64,000 nucleotides of DNA from Vibrio ponticus (GTDB lineage: Bacteria > Pseudomonadota > Gammaproteobacteria > Enterobacterales > Vibrionaceae): positions 620,001 to 684,000 of the forward strand of contig NZ_AP019658.1 in NCBI RefSeq assembly GCF_009938225.1, in the 5' to 3' direction. Below the pieces are notes generated by a model. The model searched no databases. It worked only from the letters and a program-made list of their open reading frames with translations, and was not told the origin of the DNA. The position numbers and the translations under genes are program-made. Of this stretch, positions 45,756 to 55,428 are shown piece after piece; position 1 is the stretch's first letter; the number at the start of each line of letters is the position of its first letter.

Positions 45756-46262
45756 GTGGGCGAAATCGCAGCTTTTATGCTCGGCTTAAAGCAAGATAAC
45801 TTGGGACGATCGATCAGCGATCTGCAAAGTTATAATTACTTTTGGCTTGAGCACGATCATAAATTTATCCAAGTTCTTTTCCCTATCGATCAAGGACATA
45901 AGTTCAACCGCCATGCGCCGTTAGTTGCAGATGCAGATATAGCAGAATTTGCCAGCAATCAAAATGCCAGAGAGGCTCATCTCGTCTCGCTTGATATGAT
46001 GCTCGACTACTATGGCTTTATAAGAGAGGGTGCGCAGGTTCGCGTTCGCGATGAGTTAACTTTAGCTCGTCACGAGTGGCCTAAGCCGAAAAACCATAAT
46101 CAGCTGCGTATCACACGCATACTTCGTAGTTTGTATTTACTTGGCAACCAAGAGACGGCGCACTCTTTCTATCAGGCTTTAGTTTCGGCGGCCAAGCAGT
46201 TTGACACTATTGACGATGTGGTTTTAGGGCATTGGTCTAGTGCGATTGAGCTAACCGATTAA
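45756..46262 (+). CDS. OGFr-domain protein of unknown function
   Basis: 168 aa, GTG start. The region Y-N-Y-F-W-L-E-H-D-H-K-F-I-Q-V-L-F-P (about residues 25-42) followed by F-N-R-H-A-P-L matches the opioid growth factor receptor (OGFr) conserved region, found in many bacteria with no known function. No signal peptide or membrane segment. It lies directly after a terminator, so its promoter must overlap or lie inside that region. qnr follows 42 bases downstream and may be co-transcribed. Confidence 0.82.
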   Translation: MGEIAAFMLGLKQDNLGRSISDLQSYNYFWLEHDHKFIQVLFPIDQGHKFNRHAPLVADADIAEFASNQNAREAHLVSLDMMLDYYGFIREGAQVRVRDELTLARHEWPKPKNHNQLRITRILRSLYLLGNQETAHSFYQALVSAAKQFDTIDDVVLGHWSSAIELTD

Positions 46263-46304
46263 CCCAGAGCAATTTCGAGAAAGTTCCGACCAGAGAAAAA
46301 CGCG

Positions 46305-46955
46305 ATGAATTATCAAGAACAGATCTTTCAAAATCACAGCTTCGCCAGCCAAGATTTGAGCCAATACACGTTTGTGAAATGCAAATTCTTCAATTGTGAC
46401 TTTAGCCGAGCACAATTGGTTGAAACTCAGTTTGAACAGTGTAGTTTCATTGAATCAGGTGAAGTTGAAGGGTGTAATTTCCGTTATGCCAATTTACAAG
46501 AAGCGAGCTTTAAAAACTGCCAATTGGCGATGAGTGAATTCGTTGGTAGTAACTGTTTTGGTATCGAGTTTCGCCAGTGCGACTTAAAGGGAACTAACTT
46601 TGCACAAGCGCAGTTTGCCAATCAGATCAGCCATAATGTTTATTTTTGTTCTGCCTACATTACCGGTTGCAACTTGTCGTACGCTAACTTTGAACGCGCG
46701 GTGCTTGAAAAATGTGACTTATTTGAAAATCGTTGGATAGATACCAATTTACAAGGTGCTTCGCTGAGAGGTTCTGATTTAAGTAACGGTGAGTTCTCCA
46801 GTGAGCTTTGGGGAGATTTCATTGTGCAGGATTGCGATTTATCAGATTGTGATCTAACAGGTTTAAACCCAAAGGAAGTGAATTTAACAGGGGTCAAGAT
46901 TGCAACTTGGCAGCAGTCACAACTACTAGAGCAATTGGGAATCATTGTTTTGTAA
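46305..46955 (+). CDS. qnr: Qnr-family pentapeptide repeat protein
   Basis: 216 aa, the normal Qnr length (about 214-219). It has continuous A/C-D/N-L/F-x-x repeats forming a right-handed beta helix. A G-E-V-E-G-C-N-F hinge, a loop at A-N-Q-I-S-H-N-V-Y-F-C-S-A-Y-I-T-G-C-N-L, and the Qnr ending L-T-G-V-K-I-x-x-W-Q-Q-x-Q-L-L-E-Q-L-G are present. It resembles QnrVC. Qnr proteins mimic DNA and protect gyrase and topoisomerase IV from quinolones. This looks like a resident chromosomal gene: no integron attC or mobile element is nearby. No LexA box is visible upstream. Confidence 0.9.
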   Translation: MNYQEQIFQNHSFASQDLSQYTFVKCKFFNCDFSRAQLVETQFEQCSFIESGEVEGCNFRYANLQEASFKNCQLAMSEFVGSNCFGIEFRQCDLKGTNFAQAQFANQISHNVYFCSAYITGCNLSYANFERAVLEKCDLFENRWIDTNLQGASLRGSDLSNGEFSSELWGDFIVQDCDLSDCDLTGLNPKEVNLTGVKIATWQQSQLLEQLGIIVL

Positions 46956-46965
46956 CATCAAAGTA

Positions 46966-46988
46966 AAGCCCAACATAGAGTTGGGCTT
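46966..46988. terminator. Hairpin between convergent qnr and msrAB
   Basis: Stem AAGCCCAA/TTGGGCTT (46966-46973 with 46981-46988), 7-nt loop. The T-run is poor on both strands, so termination may be partial. Confidence 0.6.
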
Positions 46989-47024
46989 AAGCTTAGTTGC
47001 ATTCGTTATCCCTAGCTGAAAGGG

Positions 47025-48161
47025 TTACCCTTCAAAAAGGTAGAGGTACTCCTGGTAGCCTTCTTTGGTTAAATCTTCTTTAGCGATAAAGCGCATCGCG
47101 GCAGAGTTCATGCAGTAGCGTAAACCGGTTGGCTTCGGACCATCTTTAAATACATGTCCCAAGTGTGAATCACCAAAACGGCTGCGTACTTCTGTTCTTG
47201 GATACACTAGCTTGTAATCGGTTTGAGTGACCACAAATGCATCGTTGATTGGTTTAGTAAAGCTTGGCCAGCCAGTGCCTGAGCGGTATTTGTCAGTCGA
47301 TGAAAACAGGGGCTCGCCAGTTACCACATCGACATAGATACCTTCCGCTTTATTATCCCAATATTCGTTATCAAACGCGCGCTCAGTACCGTCTTTTTGA
47401 GTGACATAATATTGTAGTTCTGTGAGTGAGTTACGCAGTTCTGCATCGCTAGGTTTCGTGTAGATTTTGCCTTGCGTGAGTACTTTGTTGTCATCGATCA
47501 TTTTCCGTAATGTCACAGGGTTAGCATTGCGTTCAGAGCCAAAGATTTCATCGAGATACGAATCACGACCCGACGAGTAACGGTAATATTTGTAGCGCAC
47601 TGAATTACGCTTGTAATAGTCTTGGTGATAATCTTCCGCGAGCCAGAAGGTTTGGAATGGGCGCAGTTCTGTTTTCAACGGCTTTTTAAATACTCCAAGT
47701 GCTTCAATTTCAGTCATAAAGCTTTGAGCCACTTGTTGTTGCTCTGGGGTATGATAGAAAATCGCAGGGCGATACTGAGGACCGCGATCGACAAATGAGC
47801 CTTTATCATCCGTTGGGTCGATATGGCGGAAGAACTGATCCAACACTTGCTCATAGCTCACTTGCTCAGGATCGAACGTAACTTGTATGACTTCAATGTG
47901 ATTGGTTTTTCCTGACGCAACCTGTTTGTAACTAGGGTTTTCAAGCGTTCCGCCTGAGTAGCCGGAGACCACATCTAACACGCCTGGCAATTTCTCAAGA
48001 TCTGATTCTGTACACCAAAAACAACCGCCTGCGAGGGTGGCGATTTCCGTTTTTCCGCTGGCTTTTGCTTTTGACATTTCACTGTCTGCGTGACCAAAAA
48101 ACGATGCGGCAATGAGTAATATTGCCAGTAGGGGGAGTATTAGCGATAGTTTATGTCTCAT
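47025..48161 (-). CDS. msrAB: Exported MsrA-MsrB fusion, methionine sulfoxide reductase
   Basis: 378 aa. An N-terminal signal/anchor (about residues 5-24) points to the periplasm. The MsrA domain (about 38-195) has G-C-F-W-C with catalytic Cys47. The MsrB domain (about 230-375) has catalytic Cys in [11 protein letters not shown]. The zinc Cys pairs common in MsrB are replaced (for example G-E-P-L-F-S-S), so this is a zinc-free type. The fusion repairs both sulfoxide isomers. GAGG lies five bases before the ATG. Proteins of this kind in Neisseria and Haemophilus protect envelope proteins from oxidation. Confidence 0.93.
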   Translation of the reverse strand: MRHKLSLILPLLAILLIAASFFGHADSEMSKAKASGKTEIATLAGGCFWCTESDLEKLPGVLDVVSGYSGGTLENPSYKQVASGKTNHIEVIQVTFDPEQVSYEQVLDQFFRHIDPTDDKGSFVDRGPQYRPAIFYHTPEQQQVAQSFMTEIEALGVFKKPLKTELRPFQTFWLAEDYHQDYYKRNSVRYKYYRYSSGRDSYLDEIFGSERNANPVTLRKMIDDNKVLTQGKIYTKPSDAELRNSLTELQYYVTQKDGTERAFDNEYWDNKAEGIYVDVVTGEPLFSSTDKYRSGTGWPSFTKPINDAFVVTQTDYKLVYPRTEVRSRFGDSHLGHVFKDGPKPTGLRYCMNSAAMRFIAKEDLTKEGYQEYLYLFEG

Positions 48162-48274
48162 ACCAACCTCTATGTTTGTTCCTATCTGTTACATCAGAAC
48201 GGTCCAGTTAAGAAAAAATTTCCGCAACTTGTTAATTTATTGTTTATAGGGTGAGAGTAGGGGAAAAGATCTTA

Positions 48275-48334
48275 GAGAATTGAGAATTGAGAATTGAGAA
48301 TTGAGAATTGAGAATTGAGAATTGAGAATTGAGA
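48275..48334. repeat. Heptanucleotide tandem repeat (GAGAATT x 8)
   Basis: Eight perfect copies of GAGAATT (48275-48330) plus a partial GAGA lie between the divergent msrAB and methyltransferase genes, ending 45 bases before the methyltransferase ATG. The methyltransferase frame is closed by a TAA at 48355, so the array is outside that coding region. Confidence 0.97.
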
Positions 48335-48378
48335 GGCGATAATCGCGACCAGCTTAATTTTACAAGAGTCGCACCAAG

Positions 48379-49098
48379 ATGAAATCGCCAATGTATTCCA
48401 CTTTCGCCAACCAGTATAACGAAGTGATTCAAGACAATATTTATAACGCCTACTTAGAGCGACCAAGTTTACAAGCCTTATTACCTGAATTAGCTGGGCT
48501 CAAAGTACTCGATCTGGGTTGTGGCTCGGGCGTTTATATGCAATATCTGTGTGAACATGGCGCCGCAGAAGTGACGTGTATTGATTATTCACCACAAATG
48601 GTGGATATCGTTAAGAGCAAAGCAACTCAGTTGGGAGCCGATGAACGTGTTAACGCGTACGCGCAAGACTTAAAAACAGGTTTGCCTGCTGAGCATGATA
48701 ACAGTTTTGATTTGGTGATTTCACCCCTGATGATTCACTATCTTGACGATCTTAACCCATTGTTTAAAGATGTGTATCGCGTGCTCAAAAAAGGGGGACG
48801 CTTTGTGTTTTCGACTCATCACCCGTTTGCAGATTTTGAGTGTTCGACATCAGGTAACTATTTCTCCTGTGAGCAAGTTAAAGAAAAGTGGAATACCATT
48901 GGTGAACCTGTAGAAGTTACATTTTATCGACGTTCGCTGACAGAAATTACTCACGCTTTGACTCAACATGGTTTAGTTATCACTGCGCTTTCAGAAGGAC
49001 AGGTGTCAGAGCAAGTGAAACAGATGGATGCAGAGCGATTTGAGTATCTGTCCAAGAATCCTAATTTCATTTTTATTCAGTGTCAGAAGATAGGCTAG
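48379..49098 (+). CDS. Class I SAM-dependent methyltransferase
   Basis: 239 aa, soluble. Motif I is L-D-L-G-C-G-S-G (about residues 47-54). The acidic loop C-I-D-Y-S-P-Q-M-V, post-I region and F-D-L-V-I-S-P-L-M-I-H-Y are typical of the UbiE/small-molecule methyltransferase fold. The substrate cannot be assigned. Start: ATG 48379, or ATG 48391; neither has a good ribosome site, which is notable next to the tandem repeat. Confidence 0.85.
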   Translation: MKSPMYSTFANQYNEVIQDNIYNAYLERPSLQALLPELAGLKVLDLGCGSGVYMQYLCEHGAAEVTCIDYSPQMVDIVKSKATQLGADERVNAYAQDLKTGLPAEHDNSFDLVISPLMIHYLDDLNPLFKDVYRVLKKGGRFVFSTHHPFADFECSTSGNYFSCEQVKEKWNTIGEPVEVTFYRRSLTEITHALTQHGLVITALSEGQVSEQVKQMDAERFEYLSKNPNFIFIQCQKIG

Positions 49099-49115
49099 GG
49101 CATTGGATTCGATGT

Positions 49116-49145
49116 AAAAAAGCCGAGATTTTTCATCTCGGCGGT
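49116..49145. terminator. Bidirectional terminator, methyltransferase / fhs
   Basis: Stem GCCGAGAT/ATCTCGGC (49122-49129 with 49135-49142). It has a strong T-run on the minus strand and a weaker one on the plus strand. It serves convergent genes. Confidence 0.85.
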
Positions 49146-49190
49146 TTAAATTAGTTCTCGTTTATGACTATGTCTAATTTAAGTTTTTTA

Positions 49191-50939
49191 TTAGCTAAGC
49201 CCAATGATATTACCTTCATCATCTAAGTCTAAGTTCATGAAGGCAGGCCTCTCAGGTAAACCCGGCATGGTCATTACATTGCCACACAGAGCGTAGATAA
49301 AGCCAGCTCCTGCGCAGAGTTTGAGCTCGCGAATTGGAACATTAAATTGGCTTGGTGCACCTTTGACGCTGCCGTCGGTCGAGATCGAAAGCGGTGTTTT
49401 TGCTAGGCAAACAGCAAGGTTGTCAAAACCTTGCTTTTGATATTCTTCCAACTGGTGCCTTGCTTGGTAACTAAGTGTGACGCTGGATGCACCGTAGCCC
49501 ACTTCTGCCACCGCCATTAGTTTCTCTTCGGTAGTTTGTGAGAAATTGTAGAGCGGCTTAAAGCTGCTTTCCTGTTCGCATTGCTTAATAACTTTGCTCG
49601 CAAGCTCGAGCGTACCTTCTCCGCCTTTTGCGAATCCTTCACTTAATGCGACTTCAACATTATGCGGTAAAGCCTCAATCATAGTGCGTAATTGTGCTAA
49701 TTCAGCTTCGCTATCTTGTGGGAAGCGGTTGATGGCAACCACTGCTGGCACGCCATACTTGGCAACATTTTCAATATGCCACTTCAGGTTGGAAAAACCG
49801 GCTTCCAATGCATTAGCATCATCTTCAAACAGTGAGTCTGGAATCGCTTGCCCCGGCTTTAAGTCATATAAACCTGAGTTGGCTTTTAAGCCGCGTAGTG
49901 TCGCGACGATGACCGCACAATCAGGCGCTTTGCCTGCAACTTGTGCTTTGATGTTACACGCTTTCTCAAAGCCCATATCAGAGCCGAAACCGCCTTCTGT
50001 GACGGTGTAGTCAGCAAGATGTGTCGCGATATTGTCCGCGATAATCGATGAGTTACCATGAGCGATATTGGCAAAAGGTCCGGCGTGAATAAGAGTGGGT
50101 ACTCCTTCCAGCGTTTGCATCAGCGTTGGCTCTATCGCGTCACGCATGCTTACTGCCATGGCGCCAGCTACTTGTAAGTCTTCGGTAGTAACAGGTTCGC
50201 CATCGAGTGAATAGGCGACCACTACACGACCAATGCGTTGACGCAGATCTTTAAGATCTGACGACAGTGCGAGAATCGCCATAAGTTCAGAAGCGGCAGA
50301 AATATCAAAGCCATCTTCGCGTTCGAAACCGTTAATGTCTTTGCCAAGCTCGTTTTTGCCCACTGTTACCATGCGCAAAGCGCGGTCGTTATGGTCCATC
50401 ACACGCTTCCAAACCACGCGCTTATGGTCGATTTTTAGAGCCTTTAAGCCGCTACGGGCTTCAAAGTCATCATAACCATTGCGTTGCTCGTGGTAGATAC
50501 GGGCATCGATCGCCGCTGCGGCTAGATTGTGTGCGGCTGTGACAGCATGAATGTCACCGGTTAGGTGGAGATTAAGCTCTTCCATTGGAGCGACTTGTGA
50601 ATAGCCACCGCCTGCCGCGCCACCTTTAACGCCAAATACAGGCCCCATAGATGGTTGACGGATACACGCCATGACTAAGTGATTGAGTTTGGCAAGCCCC
50701 TGAGCTAAACCAATGGTTGTCACCGTTTTACCTTCACCTAATGGTGTAGGAGTGATAGCGGTCACCACGATTAATTTACCACTGCGGTTTTGATTAATAC
50801 GTTTTAAGCAGTGAAGTGAAACTTTAGCTTTGTGTTTACCTTGGCTGTGAAATTCGTCTGGCAGTAAACCAGCGCGCAAGGCGATGTCATTAATTGGTGA
50901 TAATGACGTAGTACGGCAAATATCTATATCCGACAGCAT
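49191..50939 (-). CDS. fhs: Formate-tetrahydrofolate ligase
   Basis: 582 aa from the ATG giving [13 protein letters not shown] lies just upstream; the longer frame to 51002 would run through the operator region. It makes 10-formyl-THF from formate, ATP and THF in the cytosol, feeding purine synthesis. The nucleotide-binding motif T-P-L-G-E-G-K-T is at residues 65-72. [11 protein letters not shown] and the C-terminal F-M-N-L-D-L-D family ending are present. A PurR-like operator lies 31-46 bases upstream. Confidence 0.96.
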   Translation of the reverse strand: MLSDIDICRTTSLSPINDIALRAGLLPDEFHSQGKHKAKVSLHCLKRINQNRSGKLIVVTAITPTPLGEGKTVTTIGLAQGLAKLNHLVMACIRQPSMGPVFGVKGGAAGGGYSQVAPMEELNLHLTGDIHAVTAAHNLAAAAIDARIYHEQRNGYDDFEARSGLKALKIDHKRVVWKRVMDHNDRALRMVTVGKNELGKDINGFEREDGFDISAASELMAILALSSDLKDLRQRIGRVVVAYSLDGEPVTTEDLQVAGAMAVSMRDAIEPTLMQTLEGVPTLIHAGPFANIAHGNSSIIADNIATHLADYTVTEGGFGSDMGFEKACNIKAQVAGKAPDCAVIVATLRGLKANSGLYDLKPGQAIPDSLFEDDANALEAGFSNLKWHIENVAKYGVPAVVAINRFPQDSEAELAQLRTMIEALPHNVEVALSEGFAKGGEGTLELASKVIKQCEQESSFKPLYNFSQTTEEKLMAVAEVGYGASSVTLSYQARHQLEEYQKQGFDNLAVCLAKTPLSISTDGSVKGAPSQFNVPIRELKLCAGAGFIYALCGNVMTMPGLPERPAFMNLDLDDEGNIIGLS

Positions 50940-50969
50940 AAAACCCTCGATTATGCGAAAAACATGGAC

Positions 50970-50985
50970 ACGAAAACGTTTGCGC
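50970..50985 (-). promoter_or_regulatory. PurR-like operator upstream of fhs
   Basis: The 16-mer ACGAAAACGTTTGCGC matches the palindromic PurR consensus ACGCAAACGTTTGCGT at 14 of 16 positions. It sits 31-46 bases before the fhs start, where it would block transcription. Purine control would fit the enzyme's role. Confidence 0.75.
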
Positions 50986-51108
50986 AAGAATGATAGCGCC
51001 AAAAAGTGCTTTGTAAAGGATTAGTTTGTAGCACACTGTCCAGTAAGGATGGCTACTATGCTCGGGAAATGGTGTTTATACAAGTCAAAAGTGAATAAGG
51101 GGTAAAAC

Positions 51109-51130
51109 AAAAGCCCCTGGCGGGGCTTTT
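51109..51130 (-). terminator. Terminator after the 61-aa gene
   Basis: Stem AAAAGCCCC/GGGGCTTTT (51109-51117 with 51122-51130), four-base loop, followed on the minus strand by T-residues. Confidence 0.85.
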
Positions 51131-51154
51131 CATTACAGTGCGAGTAAGACGAGT

Positions 51155-51340
51155 TTACCACTCATCGTCGGGGAAAAGTTTTCCCTCTGGCGCGTAGGGG
51201 TCATCGTCAAAAGGGTGCTCCGCTTTAGTGCGTAGCATTTCTAACTGATGCTCGAGCATGTTGACTGTGTCGTAATCACCTTCGGAGCAAGCAACGTAAA
51301 TCTGTTGCTCAAGGTTTCGCATTGTCTCTTTGCTGTTCAT
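51155..51340 (-). CDS. Small soluble protein of unknown family (61 aa)
   Basis: Start ATG 51340 is fixed by an ideal AGGAGG five bases upstream; a GTG two codons earlier falls inside the ribosome site. The protein has a helical N-terminal half (E-T-M-R-N-L-E-Q-Q-I-Y-V-A-C ... H-Q-L-E-M-L-R) and an acidic end (F-D-D-D-P-Y-A-P-E-G-K-L-F-P-D-D-E-W). It has its own terminator and lies 39 bases after cti on the same strand. No function can be assigned. Confidence 0.8.
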   Translation of the reverse strand: MNSKETMRNLEQQIYVACSEGDYDTVNMLEHQLEMLRTKAEHPFDDDPYAPEGKLFPDDEW

Positions 51341-51378
51341 ACACACCTCCTGAATTAGGATAGAAGGGTTAAAGATTT

Positions 51379-53736
51379 CTACCTATTCTCAAATCTATTG
51401 TAGTCAAGCAAACCAAATTCGATAGGTTGATCTTGCTGATACCAACGATGAACGTTATCGCTAAAAGACCAGAACTCTGGATTACTACGGCGAATCGCGA
51501 ATGTATCCAACAACTTGACGTAATCTTCTTCGCCACGCATGTTTTTTAGCAAATTGACCAACAGTGGAATTTGATTCTCTTCGAGTGATAAATACGCGGC
51601 TGGATAACTACCGATCACTCCACGAACCAAAGTGAGATCGTCATGTTTGTAATCACGATTGCTCTCTTCGTCGAATAGGCTTGTAATGTTGGTATGCGCG
51701 TTGTTGTGTAGCAGAGTAAACAACTGCTGCTTGCCATTTTCTGATTCAATCATCAGCATCATGATTTGTGGAATTGGACGAAGTCCTTCTCCTTTGATTG
51801 CAGCGATTTGGCGCAAGAGCATTTCGTTTTCCTGCTTAAATCCACTATCAACAATGTCAAAGCGGTTATTGAGAACGGGTTCCAATTTGTCGCGCAAAAT
51901 GTCATACAACTCGGCCTTTGGATTCGCCGTTGTGTAAGGAACCTGTGTTGGCTGGTCAAATGGCTTTACATTGCGTTGCAAGAAGTCGCTTAACTGAGTG
52001 CTTTGGTTTTGATACCAACTCGATTGCTCTTTATGGCGGACATCTCTTGGTAGCAGAGCAACGAAGTTACTCTCACCCTCAAGGCGCAAAAAGTCCATAA
52101 ACATGCGAGTGATCAGCTGGTGACCAAAGTTACCATAGACATCAAACCCAGCCACCAACAGATAATGGATGCGCTCAAGAAGTGCATAATCAAGGATCCA
52201 CGCAGTTTTAGGTGGGGTACCGACCATGCCTCGCACCACGGATGCACTATCAAAGTGACGGAAGATAGTTAAGGCTGCATTTGGGTTAGTGCCATTACCA
52301 TCCCAGATAAGACCAGTATCGAGATGTTCACCATTCTTAAATGTAGCGTTAATGAACTCAGACTTGGCTTCTAAGTAGCGTGCCTGCTGGCGAGAATATT
52401 TAACCCAGTTAGTGACAGGTAGAGTATTGCTTTCTAGTTCACCAGGCAGCTTTAAATTGTCGGCTTGGCTACGATAGAAGTCGTTAACCTCAGGAATATC
52501 ACTTTTGTCTGGATCAAGGAAGAATACCCAAAAGCGGTCATTAATCACATTAAGTGCCAATTGCCCTCGACATACCGGACCTTTGATATAGGCCGCGATG
52601 GTATTTTGAGCGTTATCCAGCATAAATTTAAAGCGCGATTTAACGGGCAAATCGATAAATGCTGTCATTGGGTTTGCTGCAACTTCAGGAGCGTAGCTTG
52701 GTAGTTGCTTAACTTGGTACTCGGTGTTGAAAAACCATTGTTGCCAATCGTTCATGCGTTTTTTGCTCAGTGCAAAAGGCATATGGGTCTTATCAACAAT
52801 CGTTCCTTGCTCTGGAATGATTCGGTAGTAAACACGCTCAACCATCGGATCGTCATAGGGGCGTCTTGTTGCTATGCGCTTAACCGGCTCACCTGGTGGC
52901 GTGGCTGAACGAACCAGAGTAAAGAAGCGTGGTGTTGGTGTTTTTAAATCAGAGAAATAGAGGTGAGATAAAAACAGATGCTCATAGACATAGCGCGCCA
53001 CCAATTGGTGTTTAAAGCTCTCTCCATTAAACAGAGCCTCATATTCATTGACCATGGCTTGCTGTTCAATCGTTAGAGGGATCTGCTTGTTCATCACGGC
53101 ACCATCTTCTAACCAACTGAGCAGTGTGTTGTACTCTTGGTTGTTTAGATTTGGCATACCATAAGGCATCCCCCAAGTTGGGTAATCTTGTTGGTATTGA
53201 TCCAGCTCTTCAATCGTCGGGCAAACTTGTTCACGATCGATCGAGAAATCAAACCCCTCAAGCTGAACTTGTTCAGGTAGCGGGTGTTGATCCTTCTGTA
53301 TTAATAACCGAGCGACAAGACCCGCCTCCATATTTGCAGTCGGTGTCTGATTACGCTCGTTGAGTACTGGGTGAAAGCCTAACGCTCGCCATTCTTCAGT
53401 GGTCTGTGCATCTTCAAATAAGCGAGTTGGCGTTGCCGCGGTTAATCGCGTGCCTTCGTAGACCAATGCTTTAGTTGCACCGCGATCAATCCCCTCAACA
53501 GAAGTCATTTTCAATTGACAAGGGGCGTCATAACAGGCGTGGCAGACTACACAGCGGTTATCAATAATGGGTTTAACTGTTTCAAGAAAATCGACGCTTT
53601 GTTGCGAAACTAATTCGACACGGCGGTCACGTACTTGCTGCTCACCAAACAGTTGATCGTAGTTTAGACCGGCGTAGGTGGCACAACCAGCGAAGATGGA
53701 AACAAGGATTAGTAGAAGTATTGTTTTTAATTGCAT
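51379..53736 (-). CDS. cti: Fatty acid cis/trans isomerase
   Basis: 785 aa. An N-terminal signal with a lipobox-like end (I-F-A-G-C) exports it to the periplasm. A c-type haem motif C-V-V-C-H is at about residues 62-66, the hallmark of Cti. It converts cis unsaturated acyl chains of membrane phospholipids to trans, stiffening the membrane under heat or solvent stress. The sequence is full length for the family, with the C-terminal region ending near R-S-N-P-E-F-W-S-F. The ribosome site is weak. Confidence 0.93.
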   Translation of the reverse strand: MQLKTILLLILVSIFAGCATYAGLNYDQLFGEQQVRDRRVELVSQQSVDFLETVKPIIDNRCVVCHACYDAPCQLKMTSVEGIDRGATKALVYEGTRLTAATPTRLFEDAQTTEEWRALGFHPVLNERNQTPTANMEAGLVARLLIQKDQHPLPEQVQLEGFDFSIDREQVCPTIEELDQYQQDYPTWGMPYGMPNLNNQEYNTLLSWLEDGAVMNKQIPLTIEQQAMVNEYEALFNGESFKHQLVARYVYEHLFLSHLYFSDLKTPTPRFFTLVRSATPPGEPVKRIATRRPYDDPMVERVYYRIIPEQGTIVDKTHMPFALSKKRMNDWQQWFFNTEYQVKQLPSYAPEVAANPMTAFIDLPVKSRFKFMLDNAQNTIAAYIKGPVCRGQLALNVINDRFWVFFLDPDKSDIPEVNDFYRSQADNLKLPGELESNTLPVTNWVKYSRQQARYLEAKSEFINATFKNGEHLDTGLIWDGNGTNPNAALTIFRHFDSASVVRGMVGTPPKTAWILDYALLERIHYLLVAGFDVYGNFGHQLITRMFMDFLRLEGESNFVALLPRDVRHKEQSSWYQNQSTQLSDFLQRNVKPFDQPTQVPYTTANPKAELYDILRDKLEPVLNNRFDIVDSGFKQENEMLLRQIAAIKGEGLRPIPQIMMLMIESENGKQQLFTLLHNNAHTNITSLFDEESNRDYKHDDLTLVRGVIGSYPAAYLSLEENQIPLLVNLLKNMRGEEDYVKLLDTFAIRRSNPEFWSFSDNVHRWYQQDQPIEFGLLDYNRFENR

Positions 53737-54450
53737 TACTTATTTGATTTTTGGATTGAGCTGTAAGTATATACCGAACTGGCATCATATTGCGGCGTTT
53801 AAAGCATAGCGCTCTATAAAAACAGATGGTGTGGCAGGATTTTGAGGCGGTGACTAGGTGTGCACTTGCCTTTATAAGCAACCTCGGAACACAAGTCGTT
53901 CTGTCTATTTAATGTTTTATAGAATATTGGAAAATTCCGTAAGCCTCAGAATTTTGCGATTGAATTCACTAATAAAAACAGCTCTAGCCATCCTAACTCG
54001 CTCTTTTTTAGAACGAATAAATAAAAAAATCCTTGAACTAGCTCGAATTTATCACGCTTATAAATGAAAAAAGTCCAAATTTGATGGTTGGTTTTTTTAT
54101 CTAACAATTATCTTTTTACTGAATTAATAATCTAAATTTACCCATTCCAGTTTTAATATCAAGCAAATAATTTTGTTTACAATTCGTTTACAGAATTCTA
54201 GTTCGTTAATCTGAAATCAGCTTATTTATGTTGATTTTCCTCGCAAAAAAATTGCAAGTCATTGTTTTTGTTTGGTTTTAACTCTCTTATTCTGAAATTG
54301 AACTAAATTGACACTTGTTATGTCGTTTTGTAATTCTAAATAGGAACCACAGGGGATGGGGAGCGTAAGTTCATCAAATCGTTGGGGTTTTTAATTCCAA
54401 ATTTTGGAATCCAGGTAGGGGTTCCCTTTTAACAAGGTTGTAATAAATAT
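53737..54450. other. Long AT-rich region upstream of the porin gene
   Basis: 714 bases between divergent cti and porin genes. The short open frame at 53858-54067 has no ribosome site and poor composition. A possible promoter lies at 54308-54336, leaving a leader of roughly 100 bases. The leader contains a hairpin ATTCCAAA/TTTGGAAT (54394-54401 with 54403-54410), a plausible target for RNA-level porin control. Confidence 0.5.
54308..54336 (+). promoter_or_regulatory. Candidate porin promoter
   Basis: A perfect -35 hexamer TTGACA (54308-54313) is followed after 17 bases by a weak -10-like TAATTC (54331-54336). The -35 match is good; the -10 is poor. Confidence 0.4.
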
Positions 54451-55392
54451 ATGAAAAAAACACTATTAGCATTGACAGTTGCAGCAGTGGCAACTTCAGC
54501 GCAAGCAAAAATCGAATTGTACAAAGACGACGTGAAATCAGTATCTCTTTCGGGTGAAGCTGAGGTTACTTTAAAACTGATTGATGAAAAAGATTCAAAA
54601 GTCAAAGCTGACCAGTATGATAATGATTACCATGTCGATACTACTGGTTCGATTGCTTTTGAAGGTACGCGTGTACTAACTGATGATATTACTGCTTTTG
54701 CTAGTTTCGGTGTAGAAAGAACAGATTCTCATGCCGAATTTAACGCAATCAAAGTAGGTGTTGAAGGTGACTTTGGTAAGATTTCTGGTGGTGACACTGG
54801 TAACTCTCTAGGTGAAGTTGCTGATATGACCAGCGACAACTGGGATAGCGTAAATGAGGATGACCGAGGTATCCGTTACGAGAAAAGCTTCGATGGTCTT
54901 TACCTATCTGCAGACATGCAGACTCAATCTGAAGATGAAACAGATGAAGTATGGAACCTAGGTGCTTCTTACTCATTCGACCATGTTAAATTAGCGGCAG
55001 CGTACTCTAATGCGGGTAAAACAGACGGTGTGACATCAGAACTAATCGGTGTTGGTGCTCAGGTTGAAATCAGCGACCTAACTCTTGGCGCTATTTACGC
55101 GGAATTTGATGCTGCAGATTCTGTGAATGCAGGTAAATATTCTACGTTCGCAAAAGGTGATTTATACAGCTTTAAAGCTAACTACCAATTTACTGACGAA
55201 TTTAATGCTTATGCTTCAGTATTGGTTGCTTCACCAGACAGTTCTACAGATGAACTAAATATTAACTTGGCTGGTGTTAAATACGCAATTAATGAAGAGT
55301 TCAGTGTAGCTGCAGAATATAAAGAAACATCTTACGACTTAAATGATGTGGAAATTGTTACTGCAGAAGTTAGCGCAACATACACGTTCTAA
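54451..55392 (+). CDS. Outer-membrane porin (general porin family)
   Basis: 313 aa. Signal peptide residues 1-19 (S-A-Q-A), then K-I-E-L-Y. The mature protein consists of alternating amphipathic strands, is rich in Asp/Glu, and ends in Y-T-F with the C-terminal Phe typical of beta-barrel proteins. The pattern (V-S-L-S-G-E-A-E-V ... V-G-V-E-G-D-F-G-K-I-S-G-G-D-T-G) resembles OmpU-like Gram-negative porins. It forms a trimeric diffusion pore in the family. It has a long leader and its own terminator. Confidence 0.88.
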   Translation: MKKTLLALTVAAVATSAQAKIELYKDDVKSVSLSGEAEVTLKLIDEKDSKVKADQYDNDYHVDTTGSIAFEGTRVLTDDITAFASFGVERTDSHAEFNAIKVGVEGDFGKISGGDTGNSLGEVADMTSDNWDSVNEDDRGIRYEKSFDGLYLSADMQTQSEDETDEVWNLGASYSFDHVKLAAAYSNAGKTDGVTSELIGVGAQVEISDLTLGAIYAEFDAADSVNAGKYSTFAKGDLYSFKANYQFTDEFNAYASVLVASPDSSTDELNINLAGVKYAINEEFSVAAEYKETSYDLNDVEIVTAEVSATYTF

Positions 55393-55428
55393 TTTAGCGG
55401 ATAGCTAATTTCAAATTTCATACTGCCT

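Noticed and set aside
46263..46304. LexA box ahead of qnr, as known for some qnr genes
   Set aside because: No CTGT-N8-ACAG pattern is present in the short gap before the gene.
48244..48466. Minus-strand frames running through the GAGAATT repeat
   Set aside because: The 7-bp repeat reads openly in several frames, giving a meaningless Asn-Ser-Gln-Phe-Ser-Ile-Leu repeat. No ribosome site was found.
53858..54067. 69-codon frame upstream of the porin gene
   Set aside because: No ribosome site, a low-complexity AT-rich region, and no sensible domain pattern.
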